A stretch of 64,000 nt of DNA from Leeuwenhoekiella sp. MAR_2009_132 (GTDB taxonomy: Bacteria; Bacteroidota; Bacteroidia; Flavobacteriales; Flavobacteriaceae): NCBI RefSeq assembly GCF_000687915.1, contig NZ_JHZY01000002.1, forward strand, positions 806,001 through 870,000, written 5' to 3'. Within the stretch, counting starts at the first letter, position 1, and the number at the start of each line of letters is the position of its first letter. The position numbers were made by a program, and so were the translations under genes. Below are positions 52,934 to 62,669 of this stretch, one piece after another. The notes beneath the pieces are model-generated. The model saw only the letters and a program-made list of their open reading frames with translations, was not told the DNA's origin and ran no database searches.

Positions 52934-52960
52934 AAAAAACCCACCATTATGGTGGGTTTT
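52934..52960 (-). terminator. Terminator of ompA-like gene
   Basis: AACCCACC / GGTGGGTT with a T-run on the minus strand. Confidence 0.85.
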
Positions 52961-52980
52961 GACTTGTATATTATAAAATG

Positions 52981-53820
52981 CTAGTCGTTACTACCTACAA
53001 GTGATAAAAATTTATCAAGATTGGGAAGTATTACAATACGCGTACGTCTGTTTTTCGCTCTGTCTTCCTTTGAAGCGTTATCCACAAGGGGAAGGTAGCT
53101 ACTACGACCTGCGGCAATTAATTTTTTAGGATCTACACCATAATTGTCCTGTAATTCTCTAATAATTGCAGTAGAACGCTCTACACTTAATTCCCAGTTA
53201 TCTTTAATATATGCACCCGGTTTTACAGTTTGATCATCTGTGTGACCTTCAACCATAACTTCAATAGCCGGTTCTGAGTTAATCACATCTGCAAGACGTT
53301 TTAGTAAATTATCTGCTTTATTACTTACGCGGTAGCTTCCGCTGTTAAACAATAATTTGTCAGATACATTAATCATAACCACAGTCTCATCAATATCTAC
53401 CTGAATGTCATCGTCTGATGATACCGTCATATCCAGGTTTTTCTTTAAATTATAAGAGATTGCAAGGTTCATAGAATCTTCAAGAGTTTTAGCTCCTGAT
53501 AATTCTTGTTGATTAGTATTCTTAAGTGTTGCACGCATTTTGTCTTTTGTGCTTTCTGATATAGCCGCGATATTCTCTACAAGATCAAGCTTGTTGTAAT
53601 TCTCATCTCTAAGTGAATTAATCTTAGTATTATAATCTGCTACACGATTTTCTATTGCGCTATACTTAGCCTCAAGTTCTTCTTTTTCGACCTGAGTTTT
53701 AGTTAATGTAGATACGGTATTATCGTATTGTCCTTGTAATTCTGTGTATTTCTTTTTTGATACACACGATACGGTAAGTAGTGTAGCTCCCACAAGAGCG
53801 ACGGTATTAAATATTCTCAT
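52981..53820 (-). CDS. OmpA-family lipoprotein
   Basis: 279 aa. Lipobox LLTVSCVSKK (Cys 19). Coiled coil at about residues 28-75, OmpA C-terminal peptidoglycan-binding domain at 145-270 (NSGSYRVSNKADNLLKRL, VMVEGHTDDQTV, NWELSVERSTAII). Anchors the outer membrane to peptidoglycan. Confidence 0.9.
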   Translation of the reverse strand: MRIFNTVALVGATLLTVSCVSKKKYTELQGQYDNTVSTLTKTQVEKEELEAKYSAIENRVADYNTKINSLRDENYNKLDLVENIAAISESTKDKMRATLKNTNQQELSGAKTLEDSMNLAISYNLKKNLDMTVSSDDDIQVDIDETVVMINVSDKLLFNSGSYRVSNKADNLLKRLADVINSEPAIEVMVEGHTDDQTVKPGAYIKDNWELSVERSTAIIRELQDNYGVDPKKLIAAGRSSYLPLVDNASKEDRAKNRRTRIVILPNLDKFLSLVGSND

Positions 53821-53925
53821 AGTTATTAATTTAGTTAGACAGACATAACCACCGATAATTCAATTTATTTTTTTGGAATCTTATAATTGTGTTAAAAACA
53901 ACTATTGCGATTTTTTCTAAAATGA

Positions 53926-53962
53926 TAAAAGCCCGTAAACAAAGGGCTTACGGGCTTTTTAA
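53926..53962. terminator. Terminator after FKBP gene
   Basis: AAAAGCCCGTAA / TTACGGGCTTTT with A/T runs. Confidence 0.88.
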
Positions 53963-53978
53963 AAATTTTATAAAATAA

Positions 53979-54431
53979 TTACTTAATCTCTACTAACTCT
54001 AAGTCAAATGTCAAATCCTGACCTGCAAGAGGGTGATTTGCATCTATTACAATGCTCTCATTGCGTACTTCTGCAACACGCAATTGGCGCTCAGTACCAT
54101 CAGGGTTCTTTGCAACTAATCCCATCCCTACCTGAGGATCAATTTCTGGTGGTAAATCTGCCTTAGGCACTTCCTGAAATAAGTCTTTGCGTACTTCACC
54201 GTAAGCTTCAGCTTCGGGTATTGTTACACTTTTCTTCTCATTTACAGTCATATCAATTAATCCCTTTTCAAAACCTGGAATTATTTGACCCTGACCCATT
54301 TGAAATTCTAAAGGTTCTTTATCTACAGAGCTGTCAAATATCTGACCATTAGCCAGTTTACCTGTATAATGCACAGCTACAGTATCGTTATCTTTTACTT
54401 TACGTTCTATATTTCTATCTGTTGTTTCCAT
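53979..54431 (-). CDS. FKBP-type peptidyl-prolyl isomerase, SlyD-like
   Basis: 150 aa from ATG 54431 (METTDRNIERKVKDNDTVAV); an upstream TTG would add 10 residues. FKBP part VHYTGKLANGQIFDSS and GFEKGLIDM, with the IF chaperone insert PEAEAYGEVRKDLFQEV. Lacks the His-rich SlyD tail. Cytosolic foldase. Confidence 0.9.
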   Translation of the reverse strand: METTDRNIERKVKDNDTVAVHYTGKLANGQIFDSSVDKEPLEFQMGQGQIIPGFEKGLIDMTVNEKKSVTIPEAEAYGEVRKDLFQEVPKADLPPEIDPQVGMGLVAKNPDGTERQLRVAEVRNESIVIDANHPLAGQDLTFDLELVEIK

Positions 54432-54509
54432 AGGTGACAAGCTAAAAAACACAACAAGCAATACCGAAGAAAAAGTGTTAAAATCTGAATTTTTACAGTA
54501 TTAAAAATA

Positions 54510-54542
54510 AAAAGCATCAGATCCCGAAAGATTGATGCTTTT
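54510..54542 (-). terminator. Terminator of the parAB-lepB operon
   Basis: AAAAGCATCA / TGATGCTTTT with T-run on the minus strand 20 bases after lepB. Confidence 0.8.
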
Positions 54543-54562
54543 ATATCTTAAATAGATGAAGA

Positions 54563-56134
54563 TTATGATTTTAACTTCCTATTCTTTACAATTTTTGAAA
54601 TAACGATGTATGCTACCAGAGCGATAACAAAATATAGGAAATAGGATACCGGTTTACCATTACCACCTACAGTTGTAAATAGGCGGTCAAAACGTATTTT
54701 TTCCATTATACCGTTACCATTGCTATCCCAACTAAACCAAATGAATACCGGCTTTCCTACAACGTGGTTTTCAGGTACAAAACCCCAGAACCTGCTGTCT
54801 TCACTATTATGACGGTTATCACCCATCATCCAGTAATAATCCTGTTTAAACGTATACTCCGTTAAAGGTTGATTGTCTAATAGTACCTGATTTCCAGAAA
54901 TGGTTATAGTCTGAGGGTGCCCCATTTCAATACCTTCATACACTTCGATTAAGCGTTTGTAGAGTGGGATGTTCTCTGTGGTAATAGGAGTTGATGTTCC
55001 TTTCTTCGGAATATATAGCGTAGAAATTTGGTCGCGGTTTCCTAAACTTGCAGTTCCTTTAGGAAAAATAGAAGGATCTTTTTGATCTGCCGGAGCGATG
55101 ATCTTTTCTAAAGAAGCTACATTGGGATGATTTCTAAAGCGTTCTGCATTCTCATCGGTTATAGATTGAGTAGCAAATTGTGTACTATTAAAAAACTGAA
55201 GGTTTGTTATCTTATAACTATCATACAGGTTTTTAGCATTAAATCCACTTCCTTTTGATAGACCTTGATAACTGTATTGCAGTTGGGCACGATCTGGTAA
55301 TTCGAGAGGTTTATTGTTAACATAAACCTTTCCATCTACAACTTTAAGGCTATCGCCGGGAATACCCACCGCACGCTTAACGTAGTTTGATTTTTTATCT
55401 ATCGGTTTTTGATAGTATTTACCATCATCTAAGCCATAAAAACGGTTTACAGTATCTACAGGCCAACTAAAAACAACAATATCACTACGCTCTATTTTCT
55501 GAAAACCGGGCAATCTAAAATAGGGGAGTTGTGGTTTATCTAAATAGGATTTTATACCAAGACCGGGAATTGTGTCGTGTACCATAGGAAAACTCACAGT
55601 AGTCATAGGAGTTCTGGCACCATAATGAAATTTGCTAACAAACAGAAAGTCACCTATGAGAAGAGTGCGTTCTAGCGAACCTGTAGGTATCGTAAAAGGT
55701 TGCATTACATAAGTATGAACTATGGTAGCAGCAACTACAGCAAAAAGTATAGAACTCGTCCATTCACCAGAAGCACTTTTAGGTACGAGCGATCGCTCAG
55801 TCTTGTAAGTTACCGGCGCAACATAATTAAGATAATACAGGTAAAACCCTAAGGTTACGATAACCAGAGCGGTATCTGTAGTTGTATTTTTGCCAAAGCT
55901 GCGTGCGGTTTCTACCCAGATAACCGGAAACATTATCAGGTTTACAATGGGTATAAAAAGTAAAATCGACCACCACCAGGGGCGACCAATTATTTTCATC
56001 AAAATTACCGCGTTATAAACCGGAACGATTGCTTCCCAGGGTTGGCGTCCTGCCTTTTTGTAAAGTTTCCAGGTGCCCAAAAAATGAATTACCTGAACAG
56101 CCAGAAAAAATATAAACCACTGCATCATAGTCAT
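54563..56134 (-). CDS. lepB: Signal peptidase I
   Basis: 523 aa, longer than the 320 of E. coli. Three N-terminal membrane helices; catalytic S153 in IPTGSLERTL and K253 in SNYVKRAVGIPGD; GDNRHNSEDSRFWG box near residue 448. An insertion of about 150 aa lies between boxes D and E, as in other Bacteroidota. Last gene of the operon parA-parB-DUF5683-dapB-lepB. Confidence 0.94.
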   Translation of the reverse strand: MTMMQWFIFFLAVQVIHFLGTWKLYKKAGRQPWEAIVPVYNAVILMKIIGRPWWWSILLFIPIVNLIMFPVIWVETARSFGKNTTTDTALVIVTLGFYLYYLNYVAPVTYKTERSLVPKSASGEWTSSILFAVVAATIVHTYVMQPFTIPTGSLERTLLIGDFLFVSKFHYGARTPMTTVSFPMVHDTIPGLGIKSYLDKPQLPYFRLPGFQKIERSDIVVFSWPVDTVNRFYGLDDGKYYQKPIDKKSNYVKRAVGIPGDSLKVVDGKVYVNNKPLELPDRAQLQYSYQGLSKGSGFNAKNLYDSYKITNLQFFNSTQFATQSITDENAERFRNHPNVASLEKIIAPADQKDPSIFPKGTASLGNRDQISTLYIPKKGTSTPITTENIPLYKRLIEVYEGIEMGHPQTITISGNQVLLDNQPLTEYTFKQDYYWMMGDNRHNSEDSRFWGFVPENHVVGKPVFIWFSWDSNGNGIMEKIRFDRLFTTVGGNGKPVSYFLYFVIALVAYIVISKIVKNRKLKS

Positions 56135-56165
56135 AGGTTTCTCGTTTTAAAATTTTTAGATACGT

Positions 56166-56867
56166 TTATTCAGAAAGATTTAAAACATCTTTCATGGTAT
56201 GTACACCTTTTTTATCTTTTAACCATTCTGCTGCTATGATTGCTCCTAAAGCAAAACCATGACGGTTATGTGCTTTGTGTTCTATCACAAGTTCGTCTAC
56301 CTGGCTTTTGTAGGTAATCGTGTGCGTGCCGGGTACTTCTCCTTCACGTAAGGCTTTAATGGTTATTTTATGTTCTTCTTCGGCATCTAGAATCCAGTCA
56401 GTATTATCTGTTTCCTTGATAATACCCTCGGCAAGTGTGATTGCAGTACCGCTGGGTGCATCTAACTTGTGTATATGATGCACTTCAGTCATACTTACCT
56501 GGTAATCTTTAAGTGTTTTCATCATTTTAGCTAATTTTTTATTCAGCTCAAAAAAGATGTTTACACCTACACTAAAATTAGAAGCATAGATAAAGGCTCC
56601 GTTTTCTTTTTCGCAAAGTGCAACCATTTCAGAATAATTATCTAACCAGCCGGTAGTACCTGAAACAACGGGAACACCAGATTTAATTGCAGAACTTATG
56701 TTTGCTACGGCAGCGTCAGGAACACTAAAATCAATGGCAACGTCTGCAGCATTAAAATCATAGCTGTCATTTTGGTCTATTTTAGCAACAATTGTGTGAC
56801 CACGTTCAATGGCTAGTTTTTCTATGGTTTTTCCCATGCGGCCGTAACCAAGAAGGGCAATTTTCAT
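56166..56867 (-). CDS. dapB: 4-hydroxy-tetrahydrodipicolinate reductase
   Basis: 233 aa. NAD(P) motif GYGRMG at residues 7-12, SGTTGW at 69-74, active-site EVHHIHKLDAPSGT at 128-141. Lysine and diaminopimelate synthesis. 3 bases after the DUF5683 gene. Confidence 0.95.
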   Translation of the reverse strand: MKIALLGYGRMGKTIEKLAIERGHTIVAKIDQNDSYDFNAADVAIDFSVPDAAVANISSAIKSGVPVVSGTTGWLDNYSEMVALCEKENGAFIYASNFSVGVNIFFELNKKLAKMMKTLKDYQVSMTEVHHIHKLDAPSGTAITLAEGIIKETDNTDWILDAEEEHKITIKALREGEVPGTHTITYKSQVDELVIEHKAHNRHGFALGAIIAAEWLKDKKGVHTMKDVLNLSE

Positions 56868-56870
56868 AAT

Positions 56871-57464
56871 TTAAAATGTATAAGTTATGCGCATACCTAC
56901 GGTATTTGAAAAGTCAAAATCACTGCGCTGTAAAAATGGGGTAAAACTGAGACGGTCTTCAACCTCATATTGAGAAAGATGCGAATCTACGTTTGCTTCA
57001 ATAATCTGCAGAACATAAATACCCGCAGTAATTAGTATAGAAAGCTCTTTATTTCTTCTGTAGAAATCCTGAGCACTTATAAGTTGATCTTCGGTAAAAA
57101 TTTGTGTGGCATTACCATTTTCATCAATAACCGTAAACTCATCAATGCGTCCTGCAATTCGATCTTTGTAAGCCGTTCTGTATTGCTGAAAAAGGTCGTG
57201 ATTGTAAATTGCAATACCTACACCGGTACCTACAGCGCCGTAAACTAGTGGTATTTTCCAGTAATCACCGTTGTACGCCTGACCCAAACCTGGTAAAATA
57301 CCCGAATAAAAAGCTGCTTTAGCTGGTCTTAAGGGGTCATATTCTTCAAATACAGGATCTATTTCCTGAGCTGTAATTTCGGGTTCATCTTTTTCTTCTA
57401 CAGTTTGAGCAAAACCAAAGCTGTAGAGGAATAGAAATAAAATTAGGACAGGTTTATTGTGCAC
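56871..57464 (-). CDS. DUF5683 protein
   Basis: 197 aa with signal peptide MHNKPVLILFLFLYSFGFAQ. PLRPAKAAFYSGILPGLGQAYNGDYWKIPL is the family core with hydrophobic helices. Overlaps the end of parB by 11 bases. Function unknown; always in this operon. Confidence 0.9.
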   Translation of the reverse strand: MHNKPVLILFLFLYSFGFAQTVEEKDEPEITAQEIDPVFEEYDPLRPAKAAFYSGILPGLGQAYNGDYWKIPLVYGAVGTGVGIAIYNHDLFQQYRTAYKDRIAGRIDEFTVIDENGNATQIFTEDQLISAQDFYRRNKELSILITAGIYVLQIIEANVDSHLSQYEVEDRLSFTPFLQRSDFDFSNTVGMRITYTF

Positions 57465-58353
57465 CGGAAATTAGTTTTTTTAATCGCTCAAAGTCTTCTT
57501 GTGATGAAAACGGAATAATAAGTTTTCCATTGCCCTTTTGTGCAACTTTTACATCTACTTTAGCGCCAAAATAGGATGCAAACTGCTCTTTTCCTTCTTT
57601 AATAAATTCTGGAACACTAGTTTTTACAGGTGTTGCTTTTCCTTTACCCTCTTTGTAGTTTTTTACTAAACTTTCAGTAGCACGTACAGACAGTGCATTT
57701 TCAATAATCTTCTCGTAAATATCAAGTTGATCTGAGGTACTTTCAATATTTATTAATGCTCTTCCGTGGCCCATAGAGAGAAACCCATCGCGCATTCCTG
57801 TTTGAATAATAGGATCTAATTTTAATAGACGCAGGTAATTGGCAATGGTAGATCTGTTTTTACCTACGCGATCGCTCATTTGCTCTTGCGTAAGGTTAAT
57901 CTCTTCAATTAAACGCTGATAGGATAATGCAATTTCGATAGGGTCAAGATCTTCTCGCTGAATATTTTCAACAAGAGCCATCTCTAATGATTCCTGATCA
58001 TTTGCAATACGTATATATGCAGGAATGGTCTCTAAGCCTACTAATTTTGAAGCTCTAAATCGACGTTCACCAGATACCAGTTGATATTGACCAAAACTTA
58101 TTTTACGTACAGTTATGGGTTGTATTACGCCTAGCTCACGTATAGAAGAGGCTAACTCTTTTAATGCATCTTCATTAAAACTACTTCTGGGCTGAAAGGG
58201 GTTAACCTCAATTTGCTCCAGTTCTAATTCTACAATATTCCCTACAACTTTATCTGCTCCTTTATCTCCGGCAGTCTTTATATCATTGTCAGGATCTTTA
58301 AGCAATGCAGAAAGACCGCGACCTAATGCTTGTTTTTTTACTGCTTTAGCCAT
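57454..58353 (-). CDS. parB: Chromosome partitioning protein ParB
   Basis: 299 aa. ALGRGLSALL start, CTPase/ParB-N domain with NPFQPR and GERRFRAS, HTH QEQMSDRVGKNRSTIANYLR at about 155-175, C-terminal dimer domain. Binds parS and loads ParA. Confidence 0.95.
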   Translation of the reverse strand: MAKAVKKQALGRGLSALLKDPDNDIKTAGDKGADKVVGNIVELELEQIEVNPFQPRSSFNEDALKELASSIRELGVIQPITVRKISFGQYQLVSGERRFRASKLVGLETIPAYIRIANDQESLEMALVENIQREDLDPIEIALSYQRLIEEINLTQEQMSDRVGKNRSTIANYLRLLKLDPIIQTGMRDGFLSMGHGRALINIESTSDQLDIYEKIIENALSVRATESLVKNYKEGKGKATPVKTSVPEFIKEGKEQFASYFGAKVDVKVAQKGNGKLIIPFSSQEDFERLKKLISGAQ

Positions 58354-58355
58354 TA

Positions 58356-59123
58356 TTATGCGTCATTTTTTGTGATTATCTCCTGGGCTAAACTTAAGTA
58401 ATTTGCCGCACCTTTACTGCCTGCATCATAATTAATAATGCTTTCGCCATAACTAGGAGCTTCACTTAATCGCACATTACGTTGTATAATGGTGTCAAAA
58501 ACCATCTCGTCAAAATGCTTCTGAACCTCCTCAACAACTTGATTAGATAGTCGCAGTCGAGAATCAAACATCGTCAATAAAAGACCTTCAATATCTAAAG
58601 CCGAATTATGTATTTTTTGAACACTTTTTATCGTGTTTAATAGTTTTCCTAAACCTTCTAGCGCAAAATATTCACACTGTATAGGTATTATGACAGAATC
58701 TGCTGCGGTAAGTGCATTTAAGGTTAATAAACCTAGAGAAGGAGCACAGTCTATTATAACATAATCATAACTGTCTTTAAGATGACGTATGGCTTTGCGC
58801 ATCATATACTCGCGTTCTTCCATATCTACCAGTTCTATTTCTATAGCGACCAAATCTATATGAGCTGGTATGATGTCGAGATTGGGAGATTCTGTCTTCA
58901 TTATAGCATCTTCAGCAGGGCTGGAATGCTCTAATAATTGATAAGTACCTAGTTCAATACTTTCTACATCAAGCCCTAATCCCGAAGTAGCATTTGCCTG
59001 AGGATCTGCATCAATGAGAAGTACTTTCTTATCTAAAACACCCAGGGATGCGGCAAGGTTTACCGATGTAGTTGTTTTTCCTACACCTCCTTTTTGATTA
59101 GCAACAGCTATTATTTTACCCAT
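58356..59123 (-). CDS. parA: Chromosome partitioning ATPase ParA
   Basis: 255 aa. Deviant Walker [11 protein letters not shown] at residues 11-20, Walker A' DADPQANAT, switch IIDCAPSLG. Forms the segregation system with ParB 2 bases downstream. First gene of the operon. Confidence 0.96.
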   Translation of the reverse strand: MGKIIAVANQKGGVGKTTTSVNLAASLGVLDKKVLLIDADPQANATSGLGLDVESIELGTYQLLEHSSPAEDAIMKTESPNLDIIPAHIDLVAIEIELVDMEEREYMMRKAIRHLKDSYDYVIIDCAPSLGLLTLNALTAADSVIIPIQCEYFALEGLGKLLNTIKSVQKIHNSALDIEGLLLTMFDSRLRLSNQVVEEVQKHFDEMVFDTIIQRNVRLSEAPSYGESIINYDAGSKGAANYLSLAQEIITKNDA

Positions 59124-59397
59124 AGAAATCTTAAAAATTGAAGTGCGAAAGTACGATTTATAACCCGCAATTAAAATGCTTTTTGTTAACAGCTTTTAAT
59201 CGTTCTCGACAATTGCTCTATCCCAATCATAAACATTAAATAGGCAATTAATAAAATATATTGTAAACCGTAATAAGTATTAATGGAGAGAGATAATTTT
59301 AATCTATGAATACCATACTTTGACCGAAAATTATTTTTTGGTAGCTATTGAAACTGTAAGTTCGAAAGATAATTAAACAAACTTAATTTTATTAGTT
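59124..59397. other. Divergent intergenic region between parA and peptide gene
   Basis: 274 bp; no parS match (no TGTTTCACGTGAAACA-like palindrome) seen. Must hold the parA promoter and that of the Cys-rich peptide. Confidence 0.5.
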
Positions 59398-59577
59398 ATG
59401 AAGAATTTTACCAATCAATTAGAAGCTTTCTCTTTTGAAAAATTAGAGGAGCGTAAAGAGTTTACATTTTATTTCCACAGTCACTACAGAGGTTGTGGCC
59501 ATAACACACACAGCTGTAACCCATGTGACCCTTGTGCACCAAAATCTTGTCCTAACACAGGAGGTACTCCAGTTTAA
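59398..59577 (+). CDS. Cys/His-rich small peptide, putative RiPP precursor
   Basis: 59 aa, too short for routine gene calling. Leader-like acidic/aromatic first half (MKNFTNQLEAFSFEKLEERK) and a compact C-terminal core with five Cys and four His (YRGCGHNTHSCNPCDPCAPK then SCPNTGGTPV). Followed by a hairpin terminator and then genes for an isoprenoid-synthase-like protein and an M50 peptidase. This layout suits a modified, cleaved peptide, but no named RiPP class fits. Confidence 0.65.
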   Translation: MKNFTNQLEAFSFEKLEERKEFTFYFHSHYRGCGHNTHSCNPCDPCAPKSCPNTGGTPV

Positions 59578-59611
59578 TTTTTTAACTTAGAATTTTCTAA
59601 GTTTTTAATAA

Positions 59612-59650
59612 TAAAAAAGCTCAAATTTTATGGTTTGAGCTTTTTTTTAT
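59612..59650 (+). terminator. Terminator between peptide gene and next gene
   Basis: AAAAAAGCTCAAA / TTTGAGCTTTTTT. It would make the peptide mRNA more abundant than read-through to 59660. Confidence 0.85.
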
Positions 59651-59659
59651 TTTTAAAGT

Positions 59660-60472
59660 ATGTCAAAACCTTCTGTATCTGCTTTATTCTTTGAGCAATT
59701 AGTACCTTATTTAAGTCCGCTTTTTAGCATTGATAATGAGGAAAAATTTAGTTCTTTTCAAAAATCTGTGAATAAATACATCTTTTATGTCTTTACGTTA
59801 GATCGTATTATAGATCAGGAAATTAATTGGGTTGAAGATTTTGACACAGCGACAGAAACACTTAAACGTGCACAAGACTATAGCACAACTGCTATTTTAG
59901 GCCTGGGACAGCTCTTTGAACCTGAGAATAATTTCTGGAAGCACTTTAATAGTTATATGAATAGCTATTATGAAGGCCTGGTGCTCGAAATGAAAAATTC
60001 TGCCCTGCAAATTAACCATACTATAGAATCTTTTGAAGCTTATAGTTTTAGCAAGCATGCACCTGCTTTTATACCGGTTGAAGGTCTTTTTATTCTTTTT
60101 AAAAGTGATGTAGATTCTAAAAAAGTAATAGAACTGTTCAATCAATTATTTTATGGTATGCAAATGCTAGACGATATTGAAGATTTTAATGAAGATGTTC
60201 TTAAAAATCAACATACTTACTGTATAAGTGCTGTTAATGAATTTATATTAGAACATAAAATTGAAGAAAAGCCTGGTTTAGATCGTTTTAAAGAACGAGT
60301 TTTCTACGTTTCTGGTCTAGCTGAAAAATGCAATTCTTATGCGACACGTCAATTTAAAATAGCTCAGGGTACTGCACGGAAACTTAATTTAAACGAACTT
60401 GTAATTTGGATTGATACTATGCTTCAAATGCTTGAGCACAACAGAAATATTATAAACGAGCTTACAAAATAA
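59660..60472 (+). CDS. Isoprenoid-synthase-like protein
   Basis: 270 aa, all-alpha. An N-terminal DxxxD-like DRIIDQE (about residue 49) and a second Asp-rich MLDDIEDFNED (about 167-177) are spaced as in class I isoprenoid synthases (trans-prenyl/terpene synthase fold). Substrate and product unknown; it could act on the peptide. The ATG lies directly after the terminator T-run. 1 base before the next gene. Confidence 0.6.
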   Translation: MSKPSVSALFFEQLVPYLSPLFSIDNEEKFSSFQKSVNKYIFYVFTLDRIIDQEINWVEDFDTATETLKRAQDYSTTAILGLGQLFEPENNFWKHFNSYMNSYYEGLVLEMKNSALQINHTIESFEAYSFSKHAPAFIPVEGLFILFKSDVDSKKVIELFNQLFYGMQMLDDIEDFNEDVLKNQHTYCISAVNEFILEHKIEEKPGLDRFKERVFYVSGLAEKCNSYATRQFKIAQGTARKLNLNELVIWIDTMLQMLEHNRNIINELTK

Positions 60473-60473
60473 A

Positions 60474-61628
60474 ATGGCTGTTATCGTAAAACCATATGAA
60501 CTCTCGAGTTATAATGCTAATACCTGGGTTCTGGAAACTCCTGAAGGACATTTTAATATAAATCAACAGTCTAAACAATTATTAGATCTTTTATCGCGCT
60601 CCCATTCTTTTGAAGATGCGCACAACAGGTTTATATCAGAATTTGATATAGAGCTAACTAAAGAAAATTTTGATGCTTTTATTAATTCTCAGCTCGCTTC
60701 AACTGGTCTTCTAGGAGACCTACAACAGGAAGATAAAAAAAAGGAAAAGAGTTTTATAAAACTTGAATTTACCATTTTTAAAGAAGCGACAGCAAAGAAG
60801 CTGGCGACACCTTTAAAACCTTTATTTCAACCTGTATTTTTTTGGATAGCATTTACATCATTATTCGTACTGGCATTATATACCGTGTTTTTTAGGAGTT
60901 TTGAAGAAACAGAAGTTTCTGCTCTGGCAGTAGCTGTACTATATTTTGTAACCATAATTTTTCACGAGTTAGGACACATCGCTGCCTGTTCAAGATTTAC
61001 GGGACGTAATGGTGAAATAGGAGGCGGGTTTTACGTTATTTTCCCAGTATTATATTCTAGTATCTCTTCGATGTGGCATGCTACTAAAGGCGAGCGTGTA
61101 ATAGGTAATCTTGCCGGGGTTTATATGCAATTATGGTGTTTACTCATAAGTTTAGTGCTATTTTCTCTGTTTCCAGATCAGGGAATATTTGCAGAAATCG
61201 CTTTTATGGTGGGTATTTATAGCCTAATTCAATTGGTTCCTTTCATTCGTTCTGATGGGTATTGGTTACTATCAGATCTTACAGACACACCTAATTTACT
61301 CAGCAAATCTTCTCAGGCAATTAAAGATTTATTTACAAAGCCACAAACCTTATTTGTAAAACAAGAACGTTTAAAAAATACAGGTCTTATTCTTTACGGA
61401 AGTTTTAATACCCTTATTGTAATCTATTTTGTAGGATATCAATTGTTTTATAATTGGGAAGAGATTATTCATTTTCCGTTACACCTATGGGATATGCTCA
61501 AACAAATACTACAATTACAAATCCCAGATTTTGAAGCGGAATTTATTATCGTGATTCTATTTTATGTTATTCTGTTCAATTATTTAAAACGAGGATATAC
61601 AGCTATTTTTAAACCGAAACTTAATTAA
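60474..61628 (+). CDS. M50-type site-2-protease-like peptidase with PqqD-like N-terminus
   Basis: 384 aa. Residues 1-90 look like a PqqD-like peptide-recognition domain (FNINQQSKQLLDLLS). Six membrane helices then follow with the zinc motif FHELGHIAAC (HExxH at about 162-166) and the second ligand in LVPFIRSDGYWLL. Such fusions process or export modified peptides. Begins 1 base after the isoprenoid-synthase-like gene. Confidence 0.78.
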   Translation: MAVIVKPYELSSYNANTWVLETPEGHFNINQQSKQLLDLLSRSHSFEDAHNRFISEFDIELTKENFDAFINSQLASTGLLGDLQQEDKKKEKSFIKLEFTIFKEATAKKLATPLKPLFQPVFFWIAFTSLFVLALYTVFFRSFEETEVSALAVAVLYFVTIIFHELGHIAACSRFTGRNGEIGGGFYVIFPVLYSSISSMWHATKGERVIGNLAGVYMQLWCLLISLVLFSLFPDQGIFAEIAFMVGIYSLIQLVPFIRSDGYWLLSDLTDTPNLLSKSSQAIKDLFTKPQTLFVKQERLKNTGLILYGSFNTLIVIYFVGYQLFYNWEEIIHFPLHLWDMLKQILQLQIPDFEAEFIIVILFYVILFNYLKRGYTAIFKPKLN

Positions 61629-61634
61629 TTAATT

Positions 61635-61670
61635 AAAAAATCCCTTTAAGCAGACTTAAAGGGATTTTTT
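61635..61670. terminator. Bidirectional terminator
   Basis: AAATCCCTTTAAG / CTTAAAGGGATTT with flanking A/T runs between convergent genes. Confidence 0.88.
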
Positions 61671-61688
61671 AGTTTCTATTGAAGAAAA

Positions 61689-62570
61689 CTAACTTTTACG
61701 TTTTGCTCTTACAGCAGCTTCAAGTTGGTCCCAAAGCTCTTCAGGGATGTCTTTTAATAAATTGAATTGTCCTGCGCCTTCAAGCCACTCACCACCATCA
61801 ATAGTTACAACTTCACCATTTACATAAGCAGAAAAGTCTGAAACTAAGTAAGCTGCCAGATTTGCCAATTCCTGATGATTACCTACGCGGCGCAAGGGTA
61901 CTTTTTTAGAAAGATCAAATTTTTCGGCCAGATCACCGGGCAATAAACGTTCCCAGGCACCTTTAGTAGGAAATGGTCCCGGTGCAATGGCATTAGAACG
62001 TATGCCGTATTTAGCCCATTCTACAGCCAGAGACCGCGTCATTGCCAGTACTCCGGCTTTTGCTGTTGCACTGGGTACAACGTATGAAGAACCCGTCCAA
62101 GCGTAGGTTGTTACTATGTTTAAAATAGTTTTGTTTTTTTCGCCAGCATCAATCCAATGTTTTCCGAAGGCAAGCGTGCAGTTTTTGCTTCCTTTTAAAA
62201 CAATATCAATTACTACATCAAAAGCATTTGCCGAAAGCCGCTCTGTTGGAGAGATAAAGTTTCCTGCTGCATTATTGAGTAAAACATCTACACTACCAAA
62301 TTTCTCAACAACAGCATCGCGCATTGCTTCTACCTGCTCATAATCACGTACATCACATTGCACTGCAAAGCAGTTTCCGCCGGTTTCTTCTTCTAGTGCT
62401 GAAGCTGTAGTTTTTAATTTATCAAGGTCACGCGAACTAATAGCTACGTTGGCACCTAATTCAAGAAAATATTTAGTCATAGATTTACCCAAACCGCTTC
62501 CGCCGCCTGTAACTACTACTGTTTTTCCTTTAAGCGCATCGTCGCGCAACATTTTATCGGTATAGCTCAT
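61689..62570 (-). CDS. SDR oxidoreductase, 2,4-dienoyl-CoA reductase-like
   Basis: 293 aa. NADP motif TGGGSGLGKS at residues 20-29, NNAAGNF, and SATAKAGVLAMTRSLAVEW in place of the usual YxxxK: the Tyr is absent as in 2,4-dienoyl-CoA reductases. Probably acts in unsaturated fatty-acid oxidation. Faces the methylmalonyl-CoA mutase gene in the same direction. Confidence 0.85.
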   Translation of the reverse strand: MSYTDKMLRDDALKGKTVVVTGGGSGLGKSMTKYFLELGANVAISSRDLDKLKTTASALEEETGGNCFAVQCDVRDYEQVEAMRDAVVEKFGSVDVLLNNAAGNFISPTERLSANAFDVVIDIVLKGSKNCTLAFGKHWIDAGEKNKTILNIVTTYAWTGSSYVVPSATAKAGVLAMTRSLAVEWAKYGIRSNAIAPGPFPTKGAWERLLPGDLAEKFDLSKKVPLRRVGNHQELANLAAYLVSDFSAYVNGEVVTIDGGEWLEGAGQFNLLKDIPEELWDQLEAAVRAKRKS

Positions 62571-62669
62571 TTTATAGTATTTAATTCTTTATGCCTGTTT
62601 AAAAGGCTTAGATTGAATAGTTAAGTTCAATTAATTTTAATTTTCGCACAGAAACCCTATATCTATAAC

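Noticed and set aside
59124..59397. parS site next to parA
   Set aside because: No palindrome of the expected type was found in the region.
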